In this document: piece by piece, positions 9,279 through 16,898 of the stretch
How the letters are laid out: each line of letters starts with the position of its first letter
Position numbering within the stretch: the stretch's first letter is position 1
Origin: Metarhizobium sp964253915
Lineage (GTDB): Bacteria; Pseudomonadota; Alphaproteobacteria; Rhizobiales; Rhizobiaceae
Length of the DNA stretch: 35,911 nucleotides
Assembly: GCF_964253915.1 (NCBI RefSeq)
Contig: NZ_CAXUSG020000024.1
Location: 1-35,911 of the forward strand
Reading direction: 5' to 3'
Translations under genes and position numbers: made by a program
Notes under the pieces: model-generated
What the model saw: the letters and a program-made list of their open reading frames with translations, nothing else
What the model was told of the DNA's origin: nothing
The model's database searches: none

Positions 9279-10407
9279 GCCAGATGCTTTCTGGGCAACC
9301 CGTACAGAAACTCGTGCACGAAGCGTATCGGCAACTTCCTTGCTTCCGATGGTTTTGGTGGTCTTGGCACTCGGCCTTCTCACGGCCTGCGGACACAGGG
9401 CAGACGTTATGAAACCTGCCGCTGTCGCCGCAGCTGGAACCAGCCGGGTCGATCTTGTCGTTGCGACGACCCGAATGGCCTCGCCGGATCCGGCACTTCT
9501 CTTCACCGGGGAGCGGGGAAATTACGTCAGCATCAACAATGTCGTGGTGTCCATTCCGCCGGAGGCAAACCGAAAAACCGGTGAGATCGCCTGGCCCGGA
9601 AACGCGCGGCCGGACCCACTAAAGTCATTCGTGACGGTGAAGGCGGCCGGCATGTCGGAAAGTCAAGCCTTCGACTGGTTCAAACGTCGGAGCGGCCCGA
9701 AGCGTCGCGCGCTGATCTTCGTGCACGGGTTCAACACGTCCTATGCCGAGGCCGTGTTCCGTTTTGCGCAGATCTCTCATGATATCAAGGTCGATGCAGC
9801 ACCGGTGCTGTTCACCTGGCCGTCTCGCAACAACGTTCTCGATTATGTCTACGATCGCGAGAGTACGATTTATTCGCGCTTTGGACTGGTTCAGGTTCTC
9901 GACGAGGCCATCAAGAGCGGCGATGTCGATGATATCACTATCCTGTCGCACTCCATGGGAACCTGGCTGACGATGGAGGCTCTGAGGGAAATAGCCATAC
10001 GCGATCGTAAACTCTCTCCGAAGATCACAAACGTCGTTCTCGCCTCACCCGACATAGACATCGATGTTTTTCGTCGGCAGTTGGTGGAAATGGGCAAGAA
10101 GCGTCCGGCATTCACTGTCATAACCTCTCGAAATGACCTGGCGCTCGCCATGTCCAAGTGGATCGCGGGCGACGTCGACAGGGTGGGGGGCGGCAATCTT
10201 GAAAGGGAGAAGGATCTGCTGGCATCCGATGGCGTGTCCGTCATCGACGCCTCGGACTATAAGCAATCGGACCCTCTTGGCCACAACGCATTTGCGCAGT
10301 CATCCGACATGTTGAAGGCGCTGGCAAAACGGATTTCCAGTCAATCACTAGGAAGCCGAGCGCTCAGTCCACTGGGAGAACGATTGCTCGCTCGGACCGG
10401 GTCTTAA
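9268..10407 (+). CDS. Lipoprotein with alpha/beta-hydrolase domain (DUF900-like)
   Basis: A 379-aa predicted lipoprotein. An arginine-containing n-region is followed by a hydrophobic run ending GLLTAC, with lipid attachment at Cys41. The hydrolase core reads RALIFVHGFN, then a nucleophile-elbow-like SHSMGTW stretch, then SPDIDIDVF. This matches DUF900-type serine hydrolases (esterase/lipase fold). The ATG at 9268 is inside the end of the RND gene (11-base overlap), indicating an operon. A start at 9349 would leave too short a signal; an upstream start at 9223 lies deeper in the pump gene and is less likely. Hydrolases of this family sit next to RND genes in several proteobacteria, but their contribution to efflux is not established. 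The substrate is unknown. Confidence 0.82.
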   Translation: MELKPDAFWATRTETRARSVSATSLLPMVLVVLALGLLTACGHRADVMKPAAVAAAGTSRVDLVVATTRMASPDPALLFTGERGNYVSINNVVVSIPPEANRKTGEIAWPGNARPDPLKSFVTVKAAGMSESQAFDWFKRRSGPKRRALIFVHGFNTSYAEAVFRFAQISHDIKVDAAPVLFTWPSRNNVLDYVYDRESTIYSRFGLVQVLDEAIKSGDVDDITILSHSMGTWLTMEALREIAIRDRKLSPKITNVVLASPDIDIDVFRRQLVEMGKKRPAFTVITSRNDLALAMSKWIAGDVDRVGGGNLEREKDLLASDGVSVIDASDYKQSDPLGHNAFAQSSDMLKALAKRISSQSLGSRALSPLGERLLARTGS

Positions 10408-10473
10408 GGAGCCGCCAAGGGCCGGGCTACTTGAAATCGTTAAAGACAATAAAAGGCAAAGGAAAATCACATC

Positions 10474-10581
10474 ATGAATCCGATTCTTATTTCTTATGGC
10501 GCACTCGCCGTAGCGATTATTTGCGAGGTTACCGGATCGACGTTTCTTCAGAAGTCGGAGCAGTTCACGCGGCTGGTCCCG
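10474..10581 (+). pseudogene. Truncated SMR-family drug efflux gene (EmrE/QacE type)
   Basis: The ATG at 10474 starts MNPILISYGALAVAIICEV then TGSTFLQKSEQFTRLVPTT, the first transmembrane helix and first loop of a small multidrug resistance protein, including the essential membrane Glu (ICEVTGS; Glu14 in EmrE). After about 36 residues, homology stops at about 10580 and the frame runs into integron 3'-conserved-segment sequence, ending at a TGA at 10624-10626. The other three helices are missing, so it should be inactive. This junction marks the outer edge of the integron remnant. The fragment follows the RND/hydrolase operon on the same strand by about 65 bases. Confidence 0.82.
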
Positions 10582-10682
10582 ACAACCTCTCGCGCAACCA
10601 AGACATCGCGGTCGGACTGCAAGTGATCTTGAAGCCACGGGCCCGTCCCACCCCGACATGGACCTCGATGCCCGAACGGACG

Positions 10683-11183
10683 TTAGATTTCGAGTTCTAG
10701 GCGTTCTGCGATGAAGGTTGGATCCCAGCCGGGATTGAAAGTGTCGACGTGGGTGAATCCGAGCCGCTCGTATAGGCCACGCAGGTTCGGGTGGCAGTCG
10801 AGCCGCAGCTTGGCGCACCCCTGCGTTCGCGCGGCATGGCGGCAAGCCTCGATCAGCGCGGAGCTGACACCCCGGCCCGCATGTGTCCGTCGCACCGCGA
10901 GCTTGTGCAGATATGCGGCCTCCCCCTTGAGGGCGTCGGGCCAGAACTCGGGATCCTCGGCCGACAAGGTGCAACAGCCGACGATGCCGTCGCTGCAACT
11001 CGCGACTAGGAGCTCGGATCTCAGGACGAAGGTCTCCGCGAATGTCCGGTCGATCCGCGCGACGTCCCAGGCGGGCGTTCCCTTGGCGGACATCCACGCC
11101 GCAGCGTCGTGCATCAGCCGCACAACCTCGTCGATATCACCCGAGCAGGCGACCCGAACGTTCGGAGGCTCCTCGCTGTCCAT
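10683..11183 (-). CDS. GNAT acetyltransferase of the class 1 integron 3'-conserved segment (orf5)
   Basis: A 166-aa protein with the GNAT acetyl-CoA-binding pattern: LHKLAVRRTHAGRGVSSALI contains the R/Q-x-x-G-x-G/A-type loop (RRTHAGRG), then the C-terminal GLYERLGF motif. Length (501 bp) and position after sul1 match orf5 of class 1 integrons. The substrate is not established; it is not an aminoglycoside acetyltransferase by its sequence. It lies 127 bases downstream of sul1 on the same strand, and the sequence beyond its stop is the truncated edge of the integron. Confidence 0.93.
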   Translation of the reverse strand: MDSEEPPNVRVACSGDIDEVVRLMHDAAAWMSAKGTPAWDVARIDRTFAETFVLRSELLVASCSDGIVGCCTLSAEDPEFWPDALKGEAAYLHKLAVRRTHAGRGVSSALIEACRHAARTQGCAKLRLDCHPNLRGLYERLGFTHVDTFNPGWDPTFIAERLELEI

Positions 11184-11310
11184 TCGCTCCCCTGGCGCGG
11201 TATGAACCGCCGCCTCATAGTGCAGTTTGATCCTGACGAGCCCAGCATGTCTGCGCCCACCTTCGCGGAACCTGACCAGGGTCCGCTAGCGGGCGGCCGG
11301 AAGGTGAATG

Positions 11311-12150
11311 CTAGGCATGATCTAACCCTCGGTCTCTGGCGTCGCGACTGCGAAATTTCGCGAGGGTTTCCGAGAAGGTGATTGCGCTTCGCAGATCTCC
11401 AGGCGCGTGGGTGCGGACGTAGTCAGCGCCATTGCCGATCGCGTGAAGTTCCGCCGCAAGGCTCGCTGGACCCAGATCCTTTACAGGAAGGCCAACGGTG
11501 GCGCCCAAGAAGGATTTCCGCGACACCGAGACCAATAGCGGAAGCCCCAACGCCGACTTCAGCTTTTGAAGGTTCGACAGCACGTGCAGCGATGTTTCCG
11601 GTGCGGGGCTCAAGAAAAATCCCATCCCCGGATCGAGGATGAGCCGGTCGGCAGCGACCCCGCTCCGTCGCAAGGCGGAAACCCGCGCCTCGAAGAACCG
11701 CACAATCTCGTCGAGCGCGTCTTCGGGTCGAAGGTGACCGGTGCGGGTGGCGATGCCATCCCGCTGCGCTGAGTGCATAACCACCAGCCTGCAGTCCGCC
11801 TCAGCAATATCGGGATAGAGCGCAGGGTCAGGAAATCCTTGGATATCGTTCAGGTAGCCCACGCCGCGCTTGAGCGCATAGCGCTGGGTTTCCGGTTGGA
11901 AGCTGTCGATTGAAACACGGTGCATCTGATCGGACAGGGCGTCTAAGAGCGGCGCAATACGTCTGATCTCATCGGCCGGCGATACAGGCCTCGCGTCCGG
12001 ATGGCTGGCGGCCGGTCCGACATCCACGACGTCTGATCCGACTCGCAGCATTTCGATCGCCGCGGTGACAGCGCCGGCGGGGTCTAGCCGCCGGCTCTCA
12101 TCGAAGAAGGAGTCCTCGGTGAGATTCAGAATGCCGAACACCGTCACCAT
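11311..12150 (-). CDS. sul1: Sulfonamide-resistant dihydropteroate synthase Sul1
   Basis: A 279-aa dihydropteroate synthase that replaces the sulfonamide-sensitive host enzyme in folate synthesis. It starts MVTVFGILNLTEDSF and contains VDVGPAASHPDA, RVSIDSFQPETQ, LNDIQGFPDP, LILDPGMGFFLS and VSRKSFLG, all expected DHPS/Sul1 segments. The gene is exactly 840 bp. The ATG at 12150 was chosen from the known Sul1 start; the frame is open further upstream but that part is qacEdelta1 sequence. It overlaps the end of qacEdelta1 by 7 bases, the usual 3'-conserved-segment arrangement. Predicted phenotype is resistance to sulfonamides. Confidence 0.98.
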   Translation of the reverse strand: MVTVFGILNLTEDSFFDESRRLDPAGAVTAAIEMLRVGSDVVDVGPAASHPDARPVSPADEIRRIAPLLDALSDQMHRVSIDSFQPETQRYALKRGVGYLNDIQGFPDPALYPDIAEADCRLVVMHSAQRDGIATRTGHLRPEDALDEIVRFFEARVSALRRSGVAADRLILDPGMGFFLSPAPETSLHVLSNLQKLKSALGLPLLVSVSRKSFLGATVGLPVKDLGPASLAAELHAIGNGADYVRTHAPGDLRSAITFSETLAKFRSRDARDRGLDHA

Positions 12151-12491
12151 GGCGTCGGCCTCCGCAGCGACTTCCACGATGGGGATCGGGCGAGCAAAAA
12201 GGCAGCAATTATGAGCCCCATACCTACAAAGCCCCACGCATCAAGCTTTTGCCCATGAAGCAACCAGGCAATGGCTGTAATTATGACGACGCCGAGTCCC
12301 GACCAGACTGCATAAGCAACACCGACAGGGATGGATTTCAGAACCAGAGAAAGAAAATAAAATGCGATGCCATAACCGATTATGACAACGGCGGAAGGGG
12401 CAAGCTTAGTAAAGCCCTCGCTAGATTTTAATGCGGATGTTGCGATTACTTCGCCAACTATTGCGATAACAAGAAAAAGCCAGCCTTTCAT
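12144..12491 (-). CDS. qacEdelta1: Truncated quaternary ammonium efflux protein QacEdelta1
   Basis: A 115-aa SMR-family protein starting MKGWLFLVIAIVGEVIAT, with three intact transmembrane helices and the essential Glu in GEVIATS. The native fourth helix is replaced by the tail ending SLRRPTPW, created when sul1 was fused downstream. Length (348 bp) and tail are those of qacEdelta1. It gives at most weak tolerance to quaternary ammonium compounds. It lies just downstream of attI1 and would be read from the Pc promoter in intI1. Confidence 0.97.
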   Translation of the reverse strand: MKGWLFLVIAIVGEVIATSALKSSEGFTKLAPSAVVIIGYGIAFYFLSLVLKSIPVGVAYAVWSGLGVVIITAIAWLLHGQKLDAWGFVGMGLIIAAFLLARSPSWKSLRRPTPW

Positions 12492-12591
12492 GATATATCT
12501 CCCAATTTGTGTAGGGCTTATTATGCACGCTTAAAAATAATAAAAGCAGACTTGACCTGATAGTTTGGCTGTGAGCAATTATGTGCTTAGT

Positions 12592-12655
12592 GCATCTAAC
12601 TTTGTTTTAGGGCGACTGCCCTGCTGCGTAACATCGTTGCTGCTCCATAACATCA
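12592..12655. other. attI1: attI1 recombination site, unoccupied
   Basis: On the minus strand the site begins TGATGTTATGGAGC at the intI1 side and ends with the GTTAGATGC crossover core (core complement at 12592-12600). The 3'-conserved segment follows immediately. Cassettes normally sit between this core and qacEdelta1; none is present, so the site is free to accept one. Confidence 0.93.
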
Positions 12656-12707
12656 AACATCGACCCACGGCGTAACGCGCTTGCTGCTTGGATGCCCGAG
12701 GCATAGA

Positions 12708-12723
12708 CTGTACAAAAAAACAG
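12708..12723. promoter_or_regulatory. LexA box in the intI1 promoter
   Basis: The sequence CTGTACAAAAAAACAG matches the CTGT-N8-ACAG SOS box described upstream of intI1, 12 bases before the start codon. Integrase expression would be induced by DNA damage where the host LexA recognises this gammaproteobacterial-type box; alphaproteobacterial LexA has a different consensus. On the minus strand the same region holds the P2 boxes TTGTTA (12727-12732) and TACAGT (12707-12712) separated by 14 bases, so P2 is inactive (it needs 17). Confidence 0.85.
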
Positions 12724-12735
12724 TCATAACAAGCC

Positions 12736-13749
12736 ATGAAAACCGCCACTGCGCCGTTACCACCGCTGCGTTCGGTCAAGGTTCTGGACCAGTTGCGTGA
12801 GCGCATACGCTACTTGCATTACAGCTTACGAACCGAACAGGCTTATGTCCACTGGGTTCGTGCCTTCATCCGTTTCCACGGTGTGCGTCACCCGGCAACC
12901 TTGGGCAGCAGCGAAGTCGAGGCATTTCTGTCCTGGCTGGCGAACGAGCGCAAGGTTTCGGTCTCCACGCATCGTCAGGCATTGGCGGCCTTGCTGTTCT
13001 TCTACGGCAAGGTGCTGTGCACGGATCTGCCCTGGCTTCAGGAGATCGGAAGACCTCGGCCGTCGCGGCGCTTGCCGGTGGTGCTGACCCCGGATGAAGT
13101 GGTTCGCATCCTCGGTTTTCTGGAAGGCGAGCATCGTTTGTTCGCCCAGCTTCTGTATGGAACGGGCATGCGGATCAGTGAGGGTTTGCAACTGCGGGTC
13201 AAGGATCTGGATTTCGATCACGGCACGATCATCGTGCGGGAGGGCAAGGGCTCCAAGGATCGGGCCTTGATGTTACCCGAGAGCTTGGCACCCAGCCTGC
13301 GCGAGCAGCTGTCGCGTGCACGGGCATGGTGGCTGAAGGACCAGGCCGAGGGCCGCAGCGGCGTTGCGCTTCCCGACGCCCTTGAGCGGAAGTATCCGCG
13401 CGCCGGGCATTCCTGGCCGTGGTTCTGGGTTTTTGCGCAGCACACGCATTCGACCGATCCACGGAGCGGTGTCGTGCGTCGCCATCACATGTATGACCAG
13501 ACCTTTCAGCGCGCCTTCAAACGTGCCGTAGAACAAGCAGGCATCACGAAGCCCGCCACACCGCACACCCTCCGCCACTCGTTCGCGACGGCCTTGCTCC
13601 GCAGCGGTTACGACATTCGAACCGTGCAGGATCTGCTCGGCCATTCCGACGTCTCTACGACGATGATTTACACGCATGTGCTGAAAGTTGGCGGTGCCGG
13701 AGTGCGCTCACCGCTTGATGCGCTGCCGCCCCTCACTAGTGAGAGGTAG
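12736..13749 (+). CDS. intI1: Class 1 integron integrase IntI1
   Basis: A 337-aa tyrosine recombinase that inserts and excises gene cassettes at attI1/attC. It is full length, with catalytic residues Arg146 (GTGMRISEG), His277 and Arg280 (HTLRHSF), His303 (LLGHS) and the nucleophile Tyr312 (MIYTHV). The IntI-specific insert with many aromatic residues ([11 protein letters not shown], about 225-235) is intact. The gene is oriented away from attI1. It carries the outward Pc promoter in its first 120 bases and is preceded by a LexA box. No frameshift is seen, so the platform should be active. Confidence 0.98.
12823..12851 (-). promoter_or_regulatory. Cassette promoter Pc, weak (PcW) variant
   Basis: On the minus strand the -35 box is TGGACA (12846-12851) and the -10 box is TAAGCT (12823-12828), separated by 17 bases. 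This pairing is the PcW variant. It points through attI1 into qacEdelta1 and sul1. Weak Pc variants go with more active integrase alleles in published work. Confidence 0.92.
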
Positions 13750-13926
13750 GGCAGCGCAAGTCAATCCTGGCGGATTCACTACCCCTGCGCGAAGGCCATC
13801 GGTGCCGCATCGAACGGCCGGTTGCGGAAAGTCCTCCCTGCGTCCGCTGATGGCCGGCAGCAGCCCGTCGTTGCCTGATGGATCCAACCCCTCCGCTGCT
13901 ATAGTGCAGTCGGCTTCTGACGTTCA

Positions 13927-13951
13927 GTGCAGCCGTCTTCTGAAAACGACA
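13927..13951. repeat. Integron terminal inverted repeat IRi (25 bp)
   Basis: Read on the minus strand it starts TGTCGTTTTCAGAAGACGGC, the Tn402-type terminal repeat at the 5'-conserved-segment edge. The segment from 13750 to here is the standard 5'-conserved-segment flank. The partner repeat (IRt) is not in the window. Confidence 0.93.
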
Positions 13952-14127
13952 TGTCGCACAAGTCCTGAAACCTGCGCCTGGTGCGCAGCGGCCCGGATTC
14001 CGGGCCGCGACGTGTCGCAAAAATCTGTCGCGTAAGTTCGACTTTCGCACGCGACTTTTGCGACAGATTTTTCCCTGAAAAATCAGCGCCGGCGATTTTG
14101 TCGCGAAACTTAGGATTTCCGCGACAA
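13952..14127. repeat. Array of TGTCGC/GCGACA inverted repeats (res-like site)
   Basis: This fills most of the 450-base gap between intI1 and the MFS gene. TGTCGC half-sites begin at 13952 (directly at the integron end), 14013 and 14026, and GCGAC(A) half-sites lie at 14051-14055 and 14060-14065. A perfect 13-bp inverted pair, AAAAATCTGTCGC (14019-14031) and GCGACAGATTTTT (14060-14072), has a 28-base spacer. A further 30-bp palindrome spans 14098-14127 with perfect arms TTGTCGCG and CGCGACAA. The layout of several 25-30-bp dyads in a row is what serine-resolvase res sites look like. Related dyads lie at 16292-16320 and beside the resolvase gene at 27789-27841. An alternative is operator sites for the adjacent TetR protein. 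Confidence 0.6.
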
Positions 14128-14145
14128 CTGACCGAGCTTTTTGAG

Positions 14146-14174
14146 TTGAAACTTTACAATCTAGAATGTATAGC
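14146..14174 (+). promoter_or_regulatory. Candidate promoter of the MFS/tetR operon
   Basis: TTGAAA (14146-14151) and TATAGC (14169-14174) are spaced by 17 bases in a locally AT-rich stretch and end 30 bases before the MFS start. The 14098-14127 palindrome is just upstream of the -35 box. Assignment is by eye. Confidence 0.4.
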
Positions 14175-14203
14175 GACGGCTGCTCAAACCGGATGGATTC
14201 CCA

Positions 14204-15715
14204 ATGACGGCCTCACATTCAAACCGATGGCTCTTGCTGGTGACGGTGGCTGCCGGCCTGCTGCTCATCACCCTCGACAACTCCGTCCTCTATACCGCCC
14301 TTCCGACGCTCACCCGCGAACTCGGGGCGACGACCACGCAGGGGCTATGGATCATCAACGCCTATCCGCTGGTCATGGCCGGCCTGCTGCTCGGTGCCGG
14401 AACGCTTGGCGACCGCATCGGCCATCGCACAATGTTCCTCGCCGGCCTTGTCCTGTTCGGCATCGCGTCCATCGTGGCTGCGTTCTCCCCCACGCCGGAA
14501 GTGCTGATCGCCGCCCGCGCCTTCCTCGCCATCGGGGCATCTGCCATGATGCCCGCCACATTGGCCCTGATCCGCATCACCTTCACCGTCGAGCGCGAGC
14601 GCAACATCGCTATCGCCATATGGGGTTCCATCTCGATCGTGGGGGCCGCCATAGGCCCGATCATCGGGGGATTGCTGCTCGAACATTTCTGGTGGGGGTC
14701 AGTCTTCCTTATCAATGTTCCGGTGGTGATCGCGGCTTTCATCGGGACGCTGCTGGTCGCGCCGAAGGTCGCCGGCGACGGCTCGCGGCCGTGGGACTTG
14801 CTGTCATCAGTTCTGGCATTGGCCGCGCTGTCCGCGCTCGTGATCGCAATCAAGGACGCGGCCAGCGCCAATCCGTCTTCGGCCGTATTGAGCGCGGCCT
14901 TGCTCGTCACCGCAGCGGCGGGCTTCCTGTTCGTCCGGCGACAAGCGCGCTTGCCGTTTCCGCTGCTCGACTTCTCGATTTTCCGCAACCCGGCCTTTTC
15001 GTCTGGCGTGCTGGCCGCCGCCATGATGATGTTCGCCTTGGGCGGTATCCAGCTCGTGACGACGCAGCGGTTCCAACTCGTCGCCGGCTATTCCCCGCTG
15101 GAGGCCGGCTTGCTGGTTTCCGCCGCCGCCATCGGCTCGTTGCCGACCGCGCTGCTCGGCGGCGCGCTGCTGCACCGCATTGGCCTGCTCTACCTGATCG
15201 CGGGAGGGCTTGGGGCGGGGTCGCTCGCCGTGCTGCTGACGGCGTGGGGACTGTCGCAGGGAACGGGATGGGTGCTTGCAGGTATGTTCCTGACCGGCGC
15301 GGGGCTTGGAGCCGCTGCGTCGGTCGCGTCCACGGCCATCATCGGCAACGCGCCCGTGCATCGCGCCGGCATGGCCGCCTCGGTCGAGGAAGTGTCCTAC
15401 GAGTTCGGCGGCCTGCTCGCCGTCGCCATTCTCGGTAGTCTGCTTTCGGCGCTCTATACACTCGGGATCGCCCTGCCCGAAGGCGCTCCCGTGGAAGCGC
15501 GCGACAACATCGCCACCGCTCTCACGCTGGCGGCCGGAGACACGGCAAACGGGCCGGCGCTCGTCGCGGCTGCATCCGCTGCCTTCGACAATGCCTATCT
15601 GGTGGTGATGTATGTCGGGGCTGCGCTATTGGCGGCCGGCGCGATCGTGACCGGGGTTCTTCTGCGCCGTTACGGGCCGGGGTCGCAATCCTCGCTCTAT
15701 CCATCATCCCACTAG
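14204..15715 (+). CDS. MFS drug efflux transporter, DHA2 (14-helix) type
   Basis: A 503-aa proton-driven exporter of the DHA2/EmrB-SmvA-QacA group. The first helix carries the family motif LDNSVLYTALPTL (like LDxTIVNVALP), followed by WIINAYPLVMAGLLLGAG, then the motif A loop GDRIGHR, and the antiporter motif C-like segment GAAIGPIIGGLLLEHFWW. Helices continue to about residue 490, with total length right for 14 helices. The tetR gene follows after 15 bases on the same strand and probably regulates it. The substrate is unknown; relatives export quaternary ammonium compounds, dyes and biguanides. Long open frames overlapping it on both strands are GC-rich shadows. Confidence 0.9.
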   Translation: MTASHSNRWLLLVTVAAGLLLITLDNSVLYTALPTLTRELGATTTQGLWIINAYPLVMAGLLLGAGTLGDRIGHRTMFLAGLVLFGIASIVAAFSPTPEVLIAARAFLAIGASAMMPATLALIRITFTVERERNIAIAIWGSISIVGAAIGPIIGGLLLEHFWWGSVFLINVPVVIAAFIGTLLVAPKVAGDGSRPWDLLSSVLALAALSALVIAIKDAASANPSSAVLSAALLVTAAAGFLFVRRQARLPFPLLDFSIFRNPAFSSGVLAAAMMMFALGGIQLVTTQRFQLVAGYSPLEAGLLVSAAAIGSLPTALLGGALLHRIGLLYLIAGGLGAGSLAVLLTAWGLSQGTGWVLAGMFLTGAGLGAAASVASTAIIGNAPVHRAGMAASVEEVSYEFGGLLAVAILGSLLSALYTLGIALPEGAPVEARDNIATALTLAAGDTANGPALVAAASAAFDNAYLVVMYVGAALLAAGAIVTGVLLRRYGPGSQSSLYPSSH

Positions 15716-15730
15716 TTCGCGGAGGGCATC

Positions 15731-16288
15731 ATGCGGACCTGCAATCGCAGGAAAATCCTCGACGCGATCATCGCCATTGTCGAGCGTGACGGCATTACCG
15801 CTGTCACCTTCGACGCCGTTGCGGCCGAAACCGGGCTGACGCGCGGCGGCTTGCTCTACCACTTCCCGTCGCGGGAGGCGCTTATCCTCGCGGCCCACCA
15901 ACATCTTGCCGACCAATGGGAGGCGGGCATGGAGAAGATCGCGGGCGGCAAAGCCGACACGGTGGAGCCGGCCGAACGCGATGCGGCCTATATCCAGAGC
16001 TGCGCGCAGATGGCCCGCCGCGTCGAACTTCTGATGATGCTGGAAAGCGCCGGCGAGCCGGACCTTGATTCCTTATGGCAGGGCGTTCTTGACCGCTGGT
16101 CGCCGCCGGTTCCTGACGACGACGATCCGGCAGCCCTCGCGCGCTTCGTCGCCCGTCTTGCTGCTGATGGCCTGTGGGTCCACGAGGCAATGTCCAACCG
16201 GCCATTGCCGGCCAAGCTCAAGGAGCGTGTCTGTCGTGAGCTGGTGACGATGGCCGAAAGCATGACGCGAGATAGTAAGAACTCATAG
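15731..16288 (+). CDS. TetR-family transcriptional regulator
   Basis: A 185-aa repressor. The N-terminal helix-turn-helix reads RRKILDAIIAIVERDG, TFDAVAAETGLTRGGLLYHF and PSREALI, the classical TetR DNA-binding block (about residues 6-52). The rest is an all-helical ligand domain. GGAGG lies just before the ATG (15731). It is the second gene of a pair with the MFS transporter, an arrangement typical for self-regulated efflux, so it most likely represses the promoter upstream of the transporter. A TGTCGC palindrome starts 4 bases after its stop. Confidence 0.9.
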   Translation: MRTCNRRKILDAIIAIVERDGITAVTFDAVAAETGLTRGGLLYHFPSREALILAAHQHLADQWEAGMEKIAGGKADTVEPAERDAAYIQSCAQMARRVELLMMLESAGEPDLDSLWQGVLDRWSPPVPDDDDPAALARFVARLAADGLWVHEAMSNRPLPAKLKERVCRELVTMAESMTRDSKNS

Positions 16289-16291
16289 ACT

Positions 16292-16320
16292 TTGTCGCGA
16301 AACTCCCAAAACATGCGACA
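16292..16320. repeat. Single TGTCGC...GCGACA dyad (res-like subsite)
   Basis: A 29-bp dyad with arms TTGTCGCG and TGCGACA lies between the convergent tetR and AAA-ATPase genes. Its first 13 bases are identical to the start of the 14098 dyad in the same orientation. Its reverse complement matches the 27813-27841 dyad beside the resolvase gene at nearly every position (shared GTTTTGGGA core). So the backbone from 16.3 to 27.8 kb is bounded by inverted copies of one sequence. Confidence 0.6.
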
Positions 16321-16333
16321 GTTTTAGCCTGCT

Positions 16334-16882
16334 TCACCCGGCTTGCAGACGTTCCGCGATGAAGTCGGCGCGCTGCTCGATCCCTACCAGCGGCAGCTCT
16401 ACAATCTGATAGCCAAGCCGGGTGTAAGTTTCGGCCATGACTCGGCCGGTCGCCTCGGCCTCCTGCCGGTCCTGCTTGCGCTCGGCGTCCTGCGCGAAAA
16501 TGGCACCCCAATACGGGGCGAGGAAAACCCGCTCGTTGTAGGGATGAATTTTCGCCGCCGCCTCAATATGAGCCGGGACAGGCAGGCCGCAGAGCGTAAG
16601 ATAGCCGACAACATCAGGAATCCCGCGATCCATCAGGACAGGCGCGTCACTCGCAAGAGCCTCGTGATAGGAACGCAGCTCCCAACCCAACATGAGTTCG
16701 GCAAAGATGGCCCGATCCGCCCAAGGCAAGGCTGGCCCGCCGATCCTGACTTGATCTTGTATGATCGCCCGGCCGGCCTCGGGCATCGTGCGGAAGCCGC
16801 GCCGGGTCATGGCGTCAATCAGGCTGCTTTTGCCGGAACCGGGGCCGCCAGTCACGACGAACATATGTTGAGCGTTAGCCAT
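16334..16882 (-). CDS. AAA_28-type small ATPase
   Basis: A 182-aa P-loop protein. Walker A is GGPGSGKSS at about residues 12-20, followed by kinase-like segments (TMPEAGRAIIQDQ, LMDRGIPDVVGYL). Members of this group (AAA_28) resemble nucleotide or small-molecule kinases; their substrates are mostly unknown. The ATG at 16882 is preferred because AAGGAG lies 5 bases upstream; an upstream in-frame start would add 5 residues. It is the last gene in a run with the DUF6118 gene and traA on the same strand, separated by only 16 bases from the former, so it is probably co-transcribed with the transfer genes. Its role in transfer is not known. Confidence 0.8.
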   Translation of the reverse strand: MANAQHMFVVTGGPGSGKSSLIDAMTRRGFRTMPEAGRAIIQDQVRIGGPALPWADRAIFAELMLGWELRSYHEALASDAPVLMDRGIPDVVGYLTLCGLPVPAHIEAAAKIHPYNERVFLAPYWGAIFAQDAERKQDRQEAEATGRVMAETYTRLGYQIVELPLVGIEQRADFIAERLQAG

Positions 16883-16898
16883 AGAAACTCCTTCCACA

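Larger units (their letters stand above)
10582..13951. mobile_element. Class 1 integron without gene cassettes (In0-like), 3' side truncated
   Basis: The order on the minus strand is IRi, intI1 (opposite), attI1, qacEdelta1, sul1, orf5. The attI1 site joins the 3'-conserved segment directly: there is no cassette and no attC site between 12492 and 12655. The intI1-side boundary is the 25-bp terminal repeat ending at 13951. The other side stops soon after orf5 at about 10581, inside an SMR gene, with no orf6, IS6100, tni genes or outer terminal repeat. The element therefore cannot transpose by itself. Boundaries at the 10.58-kb side are accurate to a few bases only. Confidence 0.93.

Noticed and set aside
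12492..12735. A gene cassette or attC site in the integron
   Set aside because: The sequence goes straight from attI1 into the standard 3'-conserved segment; no attC hairpin or cassette frame is present.
14098..14127. The 30-bp palindrome as TetR operator only
   Set aside because: Its position upstream of the MFS promoter allows it, but related dyads occur downstream of tetR and beside the resolvase gene, which fits res sites better. Kept as the stated alternative, not as a separate call.
13981..15438. A 485-codon open frame overlapping the MFS gene
   Set aside because: It is arginine/alanine-rich low-complexity sequence without family features, whereas the frame at 14204-15715 is a clear DHA2 transporter with promoter and ribosome-binding region.
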